Of a DNA stretch of 16,097 nt, positions 7,200 through 13,748 are shown piece after piece (positions within the stretch are counted from its first letter, which is position 1; every line of letters starts with the position of its first letter). The position numbers were made by a program, and so were the translations under genes. The stretch is from contig CAZVSU010000062.1 of the NCBI GenBank assembly GCA_964629645.1, positions 1 to 16,097 on the forward strand, read 5' to 3'. The notes beneath the pieces are model-generated. The model saw only the letters and a list, made by a program, of their open reading frames with translations, did not search any database and was not told the origin of the DNA. This stretch comes from JAAKFL01 sp964629645 (GTDB taxonomy: Bacteria; Chlamydiota; Chlamydiia; Chlamydiales; SLFE01).

Positions 7200-7457
7200 T
7201 TAAGACTCTTTACCCTCTTCGTTTTTGGAAGGCTTCACTTTTTTGTCGGAAGCGTCTTTTTGTGCGTCTTGAATTTGTTTTTGCGCGTCGCTTAAAACGG
7301 ACATCATTTTTGTGATGCCGCTGCCAAGGGTTTTGATCGAGCGGGATTTCATATCCTTAGGTACTCTTTGCGCCAGATCTTTTTTCTGACAGCATTGTTT
7401 ATATTTTTTGCCGGACCCGCACGGGCACGGATCGTTTCGTCCAATTTTTTTATTCAT
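7200..7457 (-). CDS. SEC-C metal-binding motif protein
   Basis: An 85-residue protein that opens with a SEC-C motif, NDPCPCGSGKKYKQCC (8-23), the zinc-binding C-x-C...C-C module also found at the C-terminus of SecA, where it contacts SecB and ribosomes. The remainder is a lysine-rich helical tail (SDAQKQIQDAQKDASDKK) with no second domain. Free-standing SEC-C proteins of this size are common and mostly uncharacterised; zinc binding is the only safe prediction. It is transcribed divergently from the ttcA-like gene. No clear SD sequence is seen before the ATG, and its promoter would have to overlap that of the divergent gene. Confidence 0.8.
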   Translation of the reverse strand: MNKKIGRNDPCPCGSGKKYKQCCQKKDLAQRVPKDMKSRSIKTLGSGITKMMSVLSDAQKQIQDAQKDASDKKVKPSKNEEGKES

Positions 7458-7471
7458 AACAAGGCCATAGT

Positions 7472-7500
7472 TTGACGTTAATGAATCAAAATTGTACTAT
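7472..7500 (+). promoter_or_regulatory. promoter of the ttcA-like gene
   Basis: TTGACG (7472-7477), 17 bases, TACTAT (7495-7500), a near-consensus sigma-70-type promoter. The predicted transcript start is near 7507, so the TTG (7472), ATG (7481) and ATG (7499) in the same frame lie upstream of the RNA and cannot be the start. This moves translation to ATG 7532. Confidence 0.7.
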
Positions 7501-7531
7501 GGATGGACGTTTTATTAAACAAGAAAAATTC

Positions 7532-8263
7532 ATGACACTGTCATCTAAACAAACTGGCCTCGCTAGAAGGCTGGAAAGCCTCACCAGGAAAGCGCTTTAT
7601 GACTATCATATGCTCGATGGCAGCGGTCATCTGGCGGTCGCTTTAAGCGGGGGAAAAGACAGTTTGACTCTTCTCACCATGCTCAAAAAAATTGTTGGGA
7701 GAGGATTTCCCGACGCGGCGATCACCGCGATTCACATCGACGGCGCCTATACATGCGGTGCAGGAGTCAATCTTCGCTACCTGGAAAAGCTCTGCCTGCA
7801 GCTTGAGATCCCCTTGATCACAAGACGCTCGGAGCAAACTTTGGAGACGCTTGAGTGCTATTCGTGTTCTAGAGAGCGGCGCAGTCTGCTTTTTGACGCT
7901 GCAAAGAGCGTAGGAGCTCATGTGATCGCTTTTGGGCACCACCGCGACGACAACGCGCAAACGGTCATGATGAATTTGCTGCACAAAGGTGAGTTTGCTG
8001 GAATGCACCCCAAGATTGCGATGCGCACATACGGTGTGACAATCATCAGGCCGCTCATATATGTTCCAGAAGAGATGGTCCGCACTTACGCGAAGCAGGA
8101 AGGATTTGCCCGCATCTCGTGCCAGTGCCCCGTTGGGCAAAATTCAAGGCGAAAGCAAGTCGATCGGCTTTTGGGCGAAATGGCCGATCTTTTCCCGAAC
8201 GCCAAGCAGAATTTGTCGGACGCCGTCTTAAACTACGGATCCGATAAAGCTCTTATCCGGTAG
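7532..8263 (+). CDS. ttcA: TtcA-like tRNA 2-thiocytidine biosynthesis protein (PP-loop ATPase)
   Basis: A 243-residue N-type ATP pyrophosphatase of the TtcA family. TtcA adenylates and thiolates cytidine 32 in certain tRNAs using an iron-sulfur cluster. Key residues: PP-loop SGGKDS (39-44), the CYSC pair (C109, C112) and CQCP (C197/C199), which together supply the cluster cysteines typical of the family, and GHHRDDNAQT (135-144). A long helix precedes the PP-loop, as in known TtcA proteins. The frame stays open to 7472, but a promoter occupies that stretch, so I start at ATG 7532; the ribosome site there (AAGAAAA) is weak. The last 11 bases overlap the opposite membrane-protein gene. A related TtuA/Ncs6-type substrate preference cannot be ruled out. 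Confidence 0.82.
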   Translation: MTLSSKQTGLARRLESLTRKALYDYHMLDGSGHLAVALSGGKDSLTLLTMLKKIVGRGFPDAAITAIHIDGAYTCGAGVNLRYLEKLCLQLEIPLITRRSEQTLETLECYSCSRERRSLLFDAAKSVGAHVIAFGHHRDDNAQTVMMNLLHKGEFAGMHPKIAMRTYGVTIIRPLIYVPEEMVRTYAKQEGFARISCQCPVGQNSRRKQVDRLLGEMADLFPNAKQNLSDAVLNYGSDKALIR

Positions 8264-8603
8264 CCGCAGGATCTTTTCGACTTGACATTTCAAAACGGCA
8301 AACGACTTTGAGAATACCGATGGCGATCAAAACAGCAAACACTTTCGTCACCATGCCGGTAAGAGAGTCGCATGACGCCAATACCGCGGGATCAGAAACT
8401 TGATATCCCTCTTCGTCGGTACGGCAGCTTAGATCTATGGGATCGATGATCAGCCATTTGATGGCCACGAGAGCGACGATGGCGCCCAGTGTCGTGGTTC
8501 CATAACAGACGGTTCTCTGAAGGCAGGTTTTGACTTTCTTGACATCCCGATCAAAATGCCCGCCCTGCAAAGCGTGTGGATTGGGACTGCTGACTGGCTT
8601 CAT
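8253..8603 (-). CDS. small two-helix membrane protein, hypothetical
   Basis: A 116-residue protein with two hydrophobic helices: about residues 31-52 (VCYGTTTLGAIVALVAIKWLII) and about 80-100 (LTGMVTKVFAVLIAIGILKVV). A polar loop between them holds two cysteines (SCRT and ASCD) that could form a disulfide if the loop faces the periplasm. Both termini are charged and likely cytoplasmic. No family is recognised. A purine-rich GAGGAAG site lies upstream of the ATG. It converges on the ttcA-like gene with an 11-base overlap and diverges from the AAA+ operon with a 154-base gap. Confidence 0.6.
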   Translation of the reverse strand: MKPVSSPNPHALQGGHFDRDVKKVKTCLQRTVCYGTTTLGAIVALVAIKWLIIDPIDLSCRTDEEGYQVSDPAVLASCDSLTGMVTKVFAVLIAIGILKVVCRFEMSSRKDPAATG

Positions 8604-8757
8604 TCTTTACTTCCTCGCTTGCCTTGTTCTCTCGCCCTACGAATAGAGATCAAATTCATCGGAAGATTAGCTTTATCCCCCTATTCTGTCAACTTTTCTT
8701 CTTGTCATATGCGTTGTAAGATTGGTAAGCTTAATCCAAACAAAAGTAGGATTGATC

Positions 8758-9615
8758 ATGACAGAAAGACAATTTGAAGAAGGAGAGCACGAATCCGAAG
8801 TCACCATTCAGGGTGTTCAGATCAGCTTGATGCATCCCGATAAATTTCCCTATGAGTGGATCGGACAAAGCGATGTCTTAGAGCAGCTCTTAGCGGCTTG
8901 GTATGTCCTCGATGAAAAAGACATTCCCTTGAACCCGAGGCTTGTCGGAAAACCCGGTGTGGGGAAAACAACGCTTGCCTATGCAGGGGCAAAAAAATTG
9001 GGAAAAGAGGTCTACATCTATCAATGCACCATGGATACGCGGCCGGAAGACCTTTTAATCACGCCTGTCGTTGATCAATCCGGCGGTATACGGTATGTCG
9101 CGTCATCTTTGGTCTCTGCAATGATCAAAGGGGGCGTTTGCATCCTCGATGAAGCGAACCGGATGAGTGAAAAATCTTGGGCGTCTCTTGCCCCTTTGCT
9201 CGATACGAGGCGCTACATCGAATCGATCGTCGCAGGCCTCAAAGTCAACGCTCATCCCGAATTCCGCATTTGTGTCACGATGAACGACGACGCCTCGACA
9301 TATGAAATTCCCGAGTATATCCACAGCCGCATCCAGCCGCAGATCTATCTTGATTTCCCGGAAGCGGAAGAAGAAAAACGGATCCTGCGGGAAAATCTCC
9401 CTTTCGTCGCCGAGCACATTATGGACTACGTCGTGACCTTTTTGCAAAGAGCCCACGCCGCAAATGCCCAATACACAATTCGCGACGGCATTAATATCGC
9501 GCGCTACGCGGCCAAGCGCATCGAGATGCTCGATGCCGGCGGGCAGTATGACGGCCTTATGCGGCAAGCGATTGTGATGACGCTTGGAGATGAGGCGCTC
9601 GATTACTTGATATGA
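8758..9615 (+). CDS. MoxR-type AAA+ ATPase
   Basis: A 285-residue AAA+ ATPase of the MoxR/AAA_5 group. Walker A GKPGVGKT (64-71), Walker B VCILDEANRM (127-136), sensor 1 in VTMNDD (173-178), and an arginine in HSRIQPQ (189-195) placed like the arginine finger. The C-terminal lid region is short. MoxR proteins act as chaperone-like remodelers, generally with a VWA or other partner encoded next door. I start at ATG 8758, preceded by TAGGA at a good distance, rather than a TTG 36 bases upstream. Its TGA overlaps the ATG of the 604-residue gene (ATGA), so the two proteins are made together, probably as a complex. No VWA gene is present nearby. Confidence 0.85.
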   Translation: MTERQFEEGEHESEVTIQGVQISLMHPDKFPYEWIGQSDVLEQLLAAWYVLDEKDIPLNPRLVGKPGVGKTTLAYAGAKKLGKEVYIYQCTMDTRPEDLLITPVVDQSGGIRYVASSLVSAMIKGGVCILDEANRMSEKSWASLAPLLDTRRYIESIVAGLKVNAHPEFRICVTMNDDASTYEIPEYIHSRIQPQIYLDFPEAEEEKRILRENLPFVAEHIMDYVVTFLQRAHAANAQYTIRDGINIARYAAKRIEMLDAGGQYDGLMRQAIVMTLGDEALDYLI

Positions 9616-11426
9616 CCCCATTCTTTCTTCAGAAAGACACTATCTATGCCGTTCCCATCACGCACTATAACATGGAAATGGCCGCATCGGTCAGGCTGGC
9701 GTTTCAGCAGATCAAGCCCGACTGCGTTGCTGTCGAACTCCCCGGGAACATGGAGCTGCAGCATCTTCATGCCGCCTCCAGACTTCCCGATATTAGTGTC
9801 GTCGTTCCCTTTTCCACCCATCTCGACCCCCTTTACTATCTCTGTGAACCTTGCGACCCCGCCTATGAGGCTTTAAGAAGCGCGCTGGAAGCGGGCATCC
9901 CATCTAAATGCATTGATCTCGATGTCGATAAGTACCCGATGATCAAAGAGGCGCTCCCCGATCCTTACTCTCTGACAAAAATCGGTCTGGAAAGCTATTA
10001 CCAAGCGTACGAACAATTTTCTCAAAAAAATGACCCATCTTTGCCTCTGACGGACCAAAGGCGCGAGCTCTATATGGCTAAAATGCTGAAAGAGTTGAGC
10101 CTCAAATATGAAAAGATCTTATTCGTTTCAGGCATGTATCACACAAGACGGGTCTTAGAATTAATTGACCGCCCTCGATTTCCCGACTTGGCCCACACAA
10201 ATCGCGACGGCATCCAAATTGCCACCCTCACTGAAGATTCGTGCCGAGAGGTGATGGCAGAATGCGCGTGGATGACCCATCACTATGAGCTGCTACGAAA
10301 AGTGAACGTTTTTCCCGATCGTCATAAACTTCTGTTAGGGCTCTACAAAGAGGCAGCGCAAAATTTCGAAAAGGAAAGCGGGCAACCCTTTCCCGGCTAC
10401 CACTTTCGCAATCTCATGAAATTTGCCCGCAACTATTCGCTCGTCCGGGGCCGCTTAATGCCCGACCTTTTTCAAATTTTATCCGTTGCTAAAGGGTGTG
10501 TGGAACATAACTACGCGTATGAGGTATGGAAGCTCGCCACCGAATACCCTTACCTAAAGAACATCGACGGACTAGAAGAGCTCGACCTTTCGGCAAAAGA
10601 TATTTGGGGAGAAGAAAAAACCATTCATTTTCACTTGAAGGCCAAAGGGCGCAAGTCCTTTTTTCAAATGCACCGAAAAAAGAAGGAGGCCCACCAAATT
10701 CTCCGCCCTCCGGGCCCCTACTCCATTTGTTCGTATCCGCCGGAAGATGTCGTCATCGAAAACTTTGGAGAGTTTTTAAAAAAGAAAGGAACCCAAATCC
10801 TTTCCGAAGAAGGCGCGCGGGTCGTTCCTTTTTCGACAAGCATGGAAGACGGCCTCGATTTACGGGAGACAATTCGCCACTGGGTCGAAAAAAAGCTTTA
10901 CGTCAAAGTCAATGGCAAGCCCCCGGGCGGCGTAGGATCCGTTGTCGTTATCTTTGACGAAGATATGCCCGATGAAATTGATGATGGTTACGAAGAGAAG
11001 TTTCCCTGGAAGACGACCTGGCTCGGCGAGCATGAACAAGAGTCGGATATGGCGTTTTATGCGACCCCGGTGACTGAAAAAGTCATTGGGCCCGGCATCA
11101 GCCGCTGCCGTTATGGGGGGATGATGATGTCTTATCCCCCAAGGCGGATGTTCGATATCTGGAGGGATCCTGACTATCACTATTTCAAGACAAAATCGGA
11201 AGTGCTCCTTGCCGCAGCGGTTGACTACTCCACGAAACCCCTCATCACTTATGTCGCCGCAAAACCACCAAAATCCATGATGAAAAGTTTCGCCAGGAGG
11301 TATGGTAAAAAAATTGTTTACCTGCCAATTGGCCAAATCTCTCCGACAACGCTGAATAAAATGAGAACCTTCCACGTTCTCGATAGCCATGACAAGCGCG
11401 GACTTGCGGACGAATATATTATGTAA
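9612..11426 (+). CDS. TraB/DUF5682-like large protein, partner of the MoxR ATPase
   Basis: A 604-residue protein without signal peptide or membrane helices. The first 190 residues resemble the TraB/PrgY/ChaN-type fold and the DUF5682 family: YAVPITHYNMEMAASVRLAF (12-31, with H18), KPDCVAVELPGN (35-46, E42), YEALRSALEAGIP then CIDLDVDKY (85-108), and RELYMAKMLKEL then ILFVSGMYHTRRVLEL (151-184, GMYH at 174-177). These line up with the TraB order of histidine, acidic strand, D-x-D and G-x-x-H. The C-terminal 400 residues are unfamiliar; a conserved-looking block lies around YGGMMMSYPPRRMFDIWRDPDYHYF. DUF5682 proteins are reported beside MoxR ATPases, agreeing with the ATGA overlap here. Enzymatic activity is unknown; a metal-dependent hydrolase is a guess from fold. 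Confidence 0.65.
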   Translation: MTPFFLQKDTIYAVPITHYNMEMAASVRLAFQQIKPDCVAVELPGNMELQHLHAASRLPDISVVVPFSTHLDPLYYLCEPCDPAYEALRSALEAGIPSKCIDLDVDKYPMIKEALPDPYSLTKIGLESYYQAYEQFSQKNDPSLPLTDQRRELYMAKMLKELSLKYEKILFVSGMYHTRRVLELIDRPRFPDLAHTNRDGIQIATLTEDSCREVMAECAWMTHHYELLRKVNVFPDRHKLLLGLYKEAAQNFEKESGQPFPGYHFRNLMKFARNYSLVRGRLMPDLFQILSVAKGCVEHNYAYEVWKLATEYPYLKNIDGLEELDLSAKDIWGEEKTIHFHLKAKGRKSFFQMHRKKKEAHQILRPPGPYSICSYPPEDVVIENFGEFLKKKGTQILSEEGARVVPFSTSMEDGLDLRETIRHWVEKKLYVKVNGKPPGGVGSVVVIFDEDMPDEIDDGYEEKFPWKTTWLGEHEQESDMAFYATPVTEKVIGPGISRCRYGGMMMSYPPRRMFDIWRDPDYHYFKTKSEVLLAAAVDYSTKPLITYVAAKPPKSMMKSFARRYGKKIVYLPIGQISPTTLNKMRTFHVLDSHDKRGLADEYIM

Positions 11427-11457
11427 TTTTTACCCGAGATCTGTTAGAATATTGGGC

Positions 11458-12162
11458 ATGAATGACTTAAAGAGATCCGATTCCATTTTTACCCTTATTG
11501 CCATCTTATTTTGCTCGACACTTGCCATGACGAATGTTATGGCTGTTAAGCTCTTCGAACTCCCGTTGACTCATGCCGTCTTATCGGGAGGCGACCTTCT
11601 CTACCCCATTAGCTTTTTGTTAACCGATATTGTCGCTGAGATTTGGGGAAAGAAGCGGGCCCGCTTTCTCGTCGCCGCTGGCTTTATGACTCTCATTTTT
11701 ACTTTCTTAGTGACTCAAGTGGCGCTATCCCTGCCGCCTCATCCGGCATGGGTCGCCCCTGACAACCCTTTCGGTTATACGTCTGCCGATGAGTATCAAA
11801 ATGCCTTTGCCTCGGTTTTTCACGTAAGCGGCATTATGGTCTTTGCATCAGCGACCGCGTACTTAGTGTCTCAATCGATCGACATCAGGATCTTTCATGC
11901 ATTGAAAAGAGTGACCTCGGGTCGTCACCTTTGGCTCAGGAACAACGCCTCGACCATGATTTCACAAAGCGTCGACTCATTCATTTTTACTGCGATTTAT
12001 TTTTACTTTGGTTTGCAATTTGAGGTGTGGCTCTGCATCGAGCTTTTGATGTCGATGATCGTTTTTAAAATGGCCTTTGCACTGATCGACACTCCCCTGT
12101 GTTATTGGGGAGTGTCGCTTGTCAAAAGCTTAATCCGAAAAGACGCCTTACGATTCGCTTAA
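11458..12162 (+). CDS. yhhQ: queuosine precursor transporter (YhhQ family)
   Basis: A 234-residue inner-membrane protein of the VUT/YhhQ family, which imports queuosine precursors (preQ0/preQ1, or queuine in salvaging species) for tRNA modification. About six hydrophobic helices are visible, and the family signature YPISFLLTDIVAEIWGKKRAR lies at 49-69, with LAMTNVMAVKLFELP (22-36) before it. The frame is open further upstream into the preceding gene, but ATG 11458 gives the family's usual N-terminus and leaves a 31-base gap after the 604-residue gene. A TAGAAT near 11445 could be a -10 but has no good -35, so it may be co-transcribed with the MoxR operon. The end overlaps dps by 15 bases. Confidence 0.87.
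   Translation: MNDLKRSDSIFTLIAILFCSTLAMTNVMAVKLFELPLTHAVLSGGDLLYPISFLLTDIVAEIWGKKRARFLVAAGFMTLIFTFLVTQVALSLPPHPAWVAPDNPFGYTSADEYQNAFASVFHVSGIMVFASATAYLVSQSIDIRIFHALKRVTSGRHLWLRNNASTMISQSVDSFIFTAIYFYFGLQFEVWLCIELLMSMIVFKMAFALIDTPLCYWGVSLVKSLIRKDALRFA
12087..12117 (+). other. perfect 11-bp stem-loop inside the yhhQ 3' end
   Basis: CGACACTCCCC, a 9-base loop, GGGGAGTGTCG, lying within the coding sequence about 45 bases before the yhhQ stop. No T tract follows on either strand, so it is not a standard intrinsic terminator. It may protect the 3' end or act where the convergent yhhQ and dps transcripts meet. Confidence 0.6.
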
Positions 12163-12615
12163 ATGGCTTCTGAGCATCCACGCGACTTTTTCGTGATAGC
12201 GCAAACGATCGATCAACATATCGCCTGTCCCTTCATCCCCAAAGTCCATGGCTTCTTTGATCATGCCTCTTAAACCTTTAATGGCCGTCTCGTGGTCTCT
12301 CAAGAGTTCAGAAATCATTTCGTCACCGCTTAGGTTGCTGTCGGCTTCGTCAATCGTGCCAAGTTCGAGAAACTCCCGGAGCGAGCCCGGCGCTTTCAAT
12401 CCCAACATTCTGATCCGTTCAGCGATGATATCGATCCCTTCAAAAAGCGCTTCATAATCCTGTTGAAAAAAGTCGTGAAGCATCGCGAACCTAGGGTCTA
12501 CCACATTCCAATGAAAGTTTTGTGCTTTAACAAAGATAAGATAAGTGTTTGCAAGCGCTTGAGAAAGGGACGCCCCAATCTTTTCACATGCTTTTTTATC
12601 AAGTCCAGCTGCCAT
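12148..12615 (-). CDS. dps: Dps-family ferritin-like DNA protection protein
   Basis: A 155-residue Dps/miniferritin. These proteins form dodecamers that oxidise and store iron with peroxide, protecting DNA. The ferroxidase residues sit at the expected spacing: H35 in KAQNFHWNVVDPRF, H47 in MLHDFF, D62 and E66 in GIDIIAERIRMLG. The LKAPGSLREFLEL segment (73-85) is also typical. The frame is open 66 bases further upstream, but AGGAGG lies 5 bases before the ATG at 12615 and a promoter overlaps the longer version, so the shorter form is right. Regulation by iron or peroxide is usual for the family; an AT-rich palindrome at 12688-12708 could serve. Confidence 0.92.
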   Translation of the reverse strand: MAAGLDKKACEKIGASLSQALANTYLIFVKAQNFHWNVVDPRFAMLHDFFQQDYEALFEGIDIIAERIRMLGLKAPGSLREFLELGTIDEADSNLSGDEMISELLRDHETAIKGLRGMIKEAMDFGDEGTGDMLIDRLRYHEKVAWMLRSHLSES

Positions 12616-12639
12616 TGATACCTCCTGCATAAAAAATGT

Positions 12640-12669
12640 ATTAAACTCCCCTTGAGCCCCAAAAGTCAA
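12640..12669 (-). promoter_or_regulatory. promoter of dps
   Basis: TTGACT (12664-12669), 18 bases, TTTAAT (12640-12645) on the minus strand, with the transcript start near 12633, 18 bases before the ATG and just ahead of AGGAGG. Confidence 0.6.
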
Positions 12670-12687
12670 GATTTTCATCAAATTATC

Positions 12688-12708
12688 AAATTTCTTGCTT
12701 AGAAATTT
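12688..12708. promoter_or_regulatory. palindrome between dps and tRNA-Asn
   Basis: AAATTTCT-TGCTT-AGAAATTT, a perfect 8-bp inverted repeat about 20 bases upstream of the dps -35. It overlaps a TTGCTT that could be the -35 of tRNA-Asn (17 bases before TTAGAC). A Fur- or PerR-like operator for dps is possible, but the sequence does not match either consensus. Confidence 0.4.
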
Positions 12709-12739
12709 CTGATTCCATTAGACTATCATCTTAAGTTAT

Positions 12740-12811
12740 TCCGGATTAGCTCAGCGGTAGAGCAGTGGACTGTTAATCCATTTGTCGCTGGTTCGAATCC
12801 AGCATCCGGAG
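12740..12811 (+). tRNA. tRNA-Asn (anticodon GTT)
   Basis: A 72-base tRNA: acceptor stem TCCGGAT/ATCCGGA, anticodon loop CTGTTAA giving GTT, T arm GCTGG-TTCGAAT-CCAGC, discriminator G as usual for Asn, no encoded CCA. The terminator follows 4 bases later. Its last four bases belong to the 50-bp direct repeat, marking this as the insertion site for the accessory DNA that follows. Confidence 0.95.
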
Positions 12812-12857
12812 TTTAGGCACTTAAAGCATTGCTTTAAGTGCCTTTTTTCATAAAAAA
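12808..12857 (+). repeat. 50-bp direct repeat, copy 1 (att-like, at tRNA-Asn 3' end)
   Basis: Fifty bases, from GGAG at the end of tRNA-Asn through the terminator to CATAAAAAA, recur perfectly at 13807-13856, 999 bp away. The sequence just beyond copy 1 is a transposase stump cut at the repeat edge. The arrangement looks like attL/attR of an element of about 1 kb. Confidence 0.9.
12816..12848 (+). terminator. intrinsic terminator of tRNA-Asn
   Basis: GGCACTTAAAGC-ATT-GCTTTAAGTGCC, a 12-bp perfect stem with a 3-base loop, followed by six T. A textbook Rho-independent terminator. Confidence 0.9.
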
Positions 12858-13047
12858 TGAGAGGTTTCAAGAAACCTTCTAGCGCTCTTAAGGGTAGAGA
12901 ATAAACGCTGCGAATAACCAGGGCACAGATGATCGCATCATCAGAATACTTCTGAGGACGCCCTCTGTCACCAGTCTCTTCCGTCGCCATCCACTTGCTC
13001 ACAGCTTCTTCGGAAAACCAAAAATTTATGCTTCCTCGCTGAACTTT
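12858..13047 (-). pseudogene. IS5-type transposase fragment (N-terminal part)
   Basis: The minus strand encodes about 63 residues recognisable as the start of an IS5-family DDE transposase: RGSINFWFSEEAVSKWMA, a spacer, then DRGRPQKYSDDAIICALVIR and SLPLRALEGFLK. In intact IS5 transposases this block precedes the catalytic domain, which is absent. The 5' end reads in frame directly from the codon after the higA-like stop, with no start of its own, and the 3' end stops exactly at the edge of the 50-bp repeat. A GTG at 13002 gives an apparent open frame running on into tRNA-Asn antisense, which is not real coding. The fragment shows that transposition and deletion shaped this locus. Confidence 0.75.
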
Positions 13048-13350
13048 TCAACTCAGCCTCAAATTCAACCCCATAGCGACACAAAGAGACACCAAGGTGT
13101 GCCATTTAGGGTTACCTGCGCCGGAAAGCGTTTTATAGAGGCTTTCGCGGCCGACACGAGCTTTTTTGGCTAGAGCACCGATGCCGCCTTGCGCTTCAGC
13201 AACATTGCGAAGAGCGATTAAGAAGACCTGTTGGGATTCTTCGTCGCCTTTGAGACTTTCTTCCAGGGCAGCATTTAAATACGCAACCGCCTCATCGTGA
13301 TCCTTAAGCTGCTCTATGAGGAAATCTTGATATTTTTTACTTCTTGCCAT
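13048..13350 (-). CDS. HigA-like antitoxin (COG3636, XRE-type HTH)
   Basis: A 100-residue antitoxin of the addiction-module antidote family (COG3636). The N-terminal half (DFLIEQLKDHDEAVAYLNAALEE, 10-32) is the toxin-binding part typical of the family, and GIGALAKKARVGRESLYKTL (57-76) is the helix-turn-helix. The ending NPKWHTLVSLCVAMGLNLRL is also characteristic. It neutralises the toxin encoded just upstream and probably represses the operon. The ATG has GGGAG 7 bases upstream and overlaps the toxin gene by 14 bases. It is full length and appears intact. The stop codon abuts the transposase fragment. Confidence 0.88.
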   Translation of the reverse strand: MARSKKYQDFLIEQLKDHDEAVAYLNAALEESLKGDEESQQVFLIALRNVAEAQGGIGALAKKARVGRESLYKTLSGAGNPKWHTLVSLCVAMGLNLRLS

Positions 13351-13666
13351 AACCTAACTCCCTAGATTGATAATCCTTCAAATACTCCTTTGCTTTTTCG
13401 ATATCCCTATTCTGGGAACCCTTGTCGCCTCCGCAAAGGAGTAAAATGACTTTATTCCCAATCTTTCCATAATAAATTCTAATTCCCGGGCCGTAGTGAA
13501 TCCGAAGCTCACATACCCCTTCTTGCAGGGTTTTACAATCTCCGAAGTTCCCAAGCTTCAACCGGTCCAGCCGAGTCAAAATTTTGGCCCGGGTATGGAT
13601 CTCTTTAAGACCTTTAATCCAGCTCTCAAAAGGTCGCTTTCCGGTGGCGGTCTCGTAGATTTCAAT
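13337..13666 (-). CDS. HigB/RelE-superfamily toxin (COG3657) with non-canonical start
   Basis: A 109-residue toxin of the phage-derived Gp49-like / COG3657 type, likely a ribosome-dependent mRNA interferase. Motifs: IEIYETATGKRPFESWI (1-17), ILTRLDRLKLGNFGD (29-43), CELRIHYGPGIRIYYG and VILLLCGGDKGSQNRDIEKAKEYL. There is no ATG, GTG or TTG before an internal TTG at 13579, which would delete the first 29 conserved residues. The frame is open to a stop at 13688-13690. GGAAGAG (13673-13679) lies 6 bases before an ATT at 13666, exactly where homologs begin, and the promoter start falls near 13683. So translation from AUU is plausible; a mutated, silenced toxin is the alternative. Toxin-first order is normal for HigBA. 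Confidence 0.7.
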   Translation of the reverse strand: MEIYETATGKRPFESWIKGLKEIHTRAKILTRLDRLKLGNFGDCKTLQEGVCELRIHYGPGIRIYYGKIGNKVILLLCGGDKGSQNRDIEKAKEYLKDYQSRELGYGKK

Positions 13667-13689
13667 GTCGATCTCTTCCAGATAGCCTT

Positions 13690-13719
13690 ATTGTATCTTG
13701 CAGGATACATTAATTTCAA
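13690..13719 (-). promoter_or_regulatory. promoter and operator of the higBA-like operon
   Basis: TTGAAA (13714-13719), 18 bases, TACAAT (13690-13695) on the minus strand. A palindrome TGTATC-TTGCAG-GATACA (13692-13709) overlaps the -10 and spacer, the usual place for an antitoxin operator. The predicted transcript start is near 13683, leaving a leader of about 17 bases before the ATT at 13666. Confidence 0.65.
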
Positions 13720-13748
13720 GTAGTTTTTAAGCTGTTGGTCTTAGGGGT

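Noticed and set aside
7094..7315. 73-codon plus-strand frame over tRNA-Thr and the SEC-C gene
   Set aside because: It begins in antisense tRNA and covers the SEC-C coding region, whose zinc motif is unambiguous.
9103..9621. 172-codon minus-strand frame opposite the AAA+ gene
   Set aside because: Shadow of a strongly conserved ATPase; no motif or ribosome binding site of its own.
10860..11390. 176-codon minus-strand frame opposite the 604-residue gene
   Set aside because: Shadow frame; the composition is typical of antisense translation.
12751..13002. 83-codon minus-strand frame ending within tRNA-Asn
   Set aside because: Only the part above about 12858 is transposase-derived; the rest is terminator and antisense tRNA (the familiar GCWIRTSD peptide).
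13496..13723. 75-codon plus-strand frame
   Set aside because: Antisense to the toxin gene and its promoter; no independent support.
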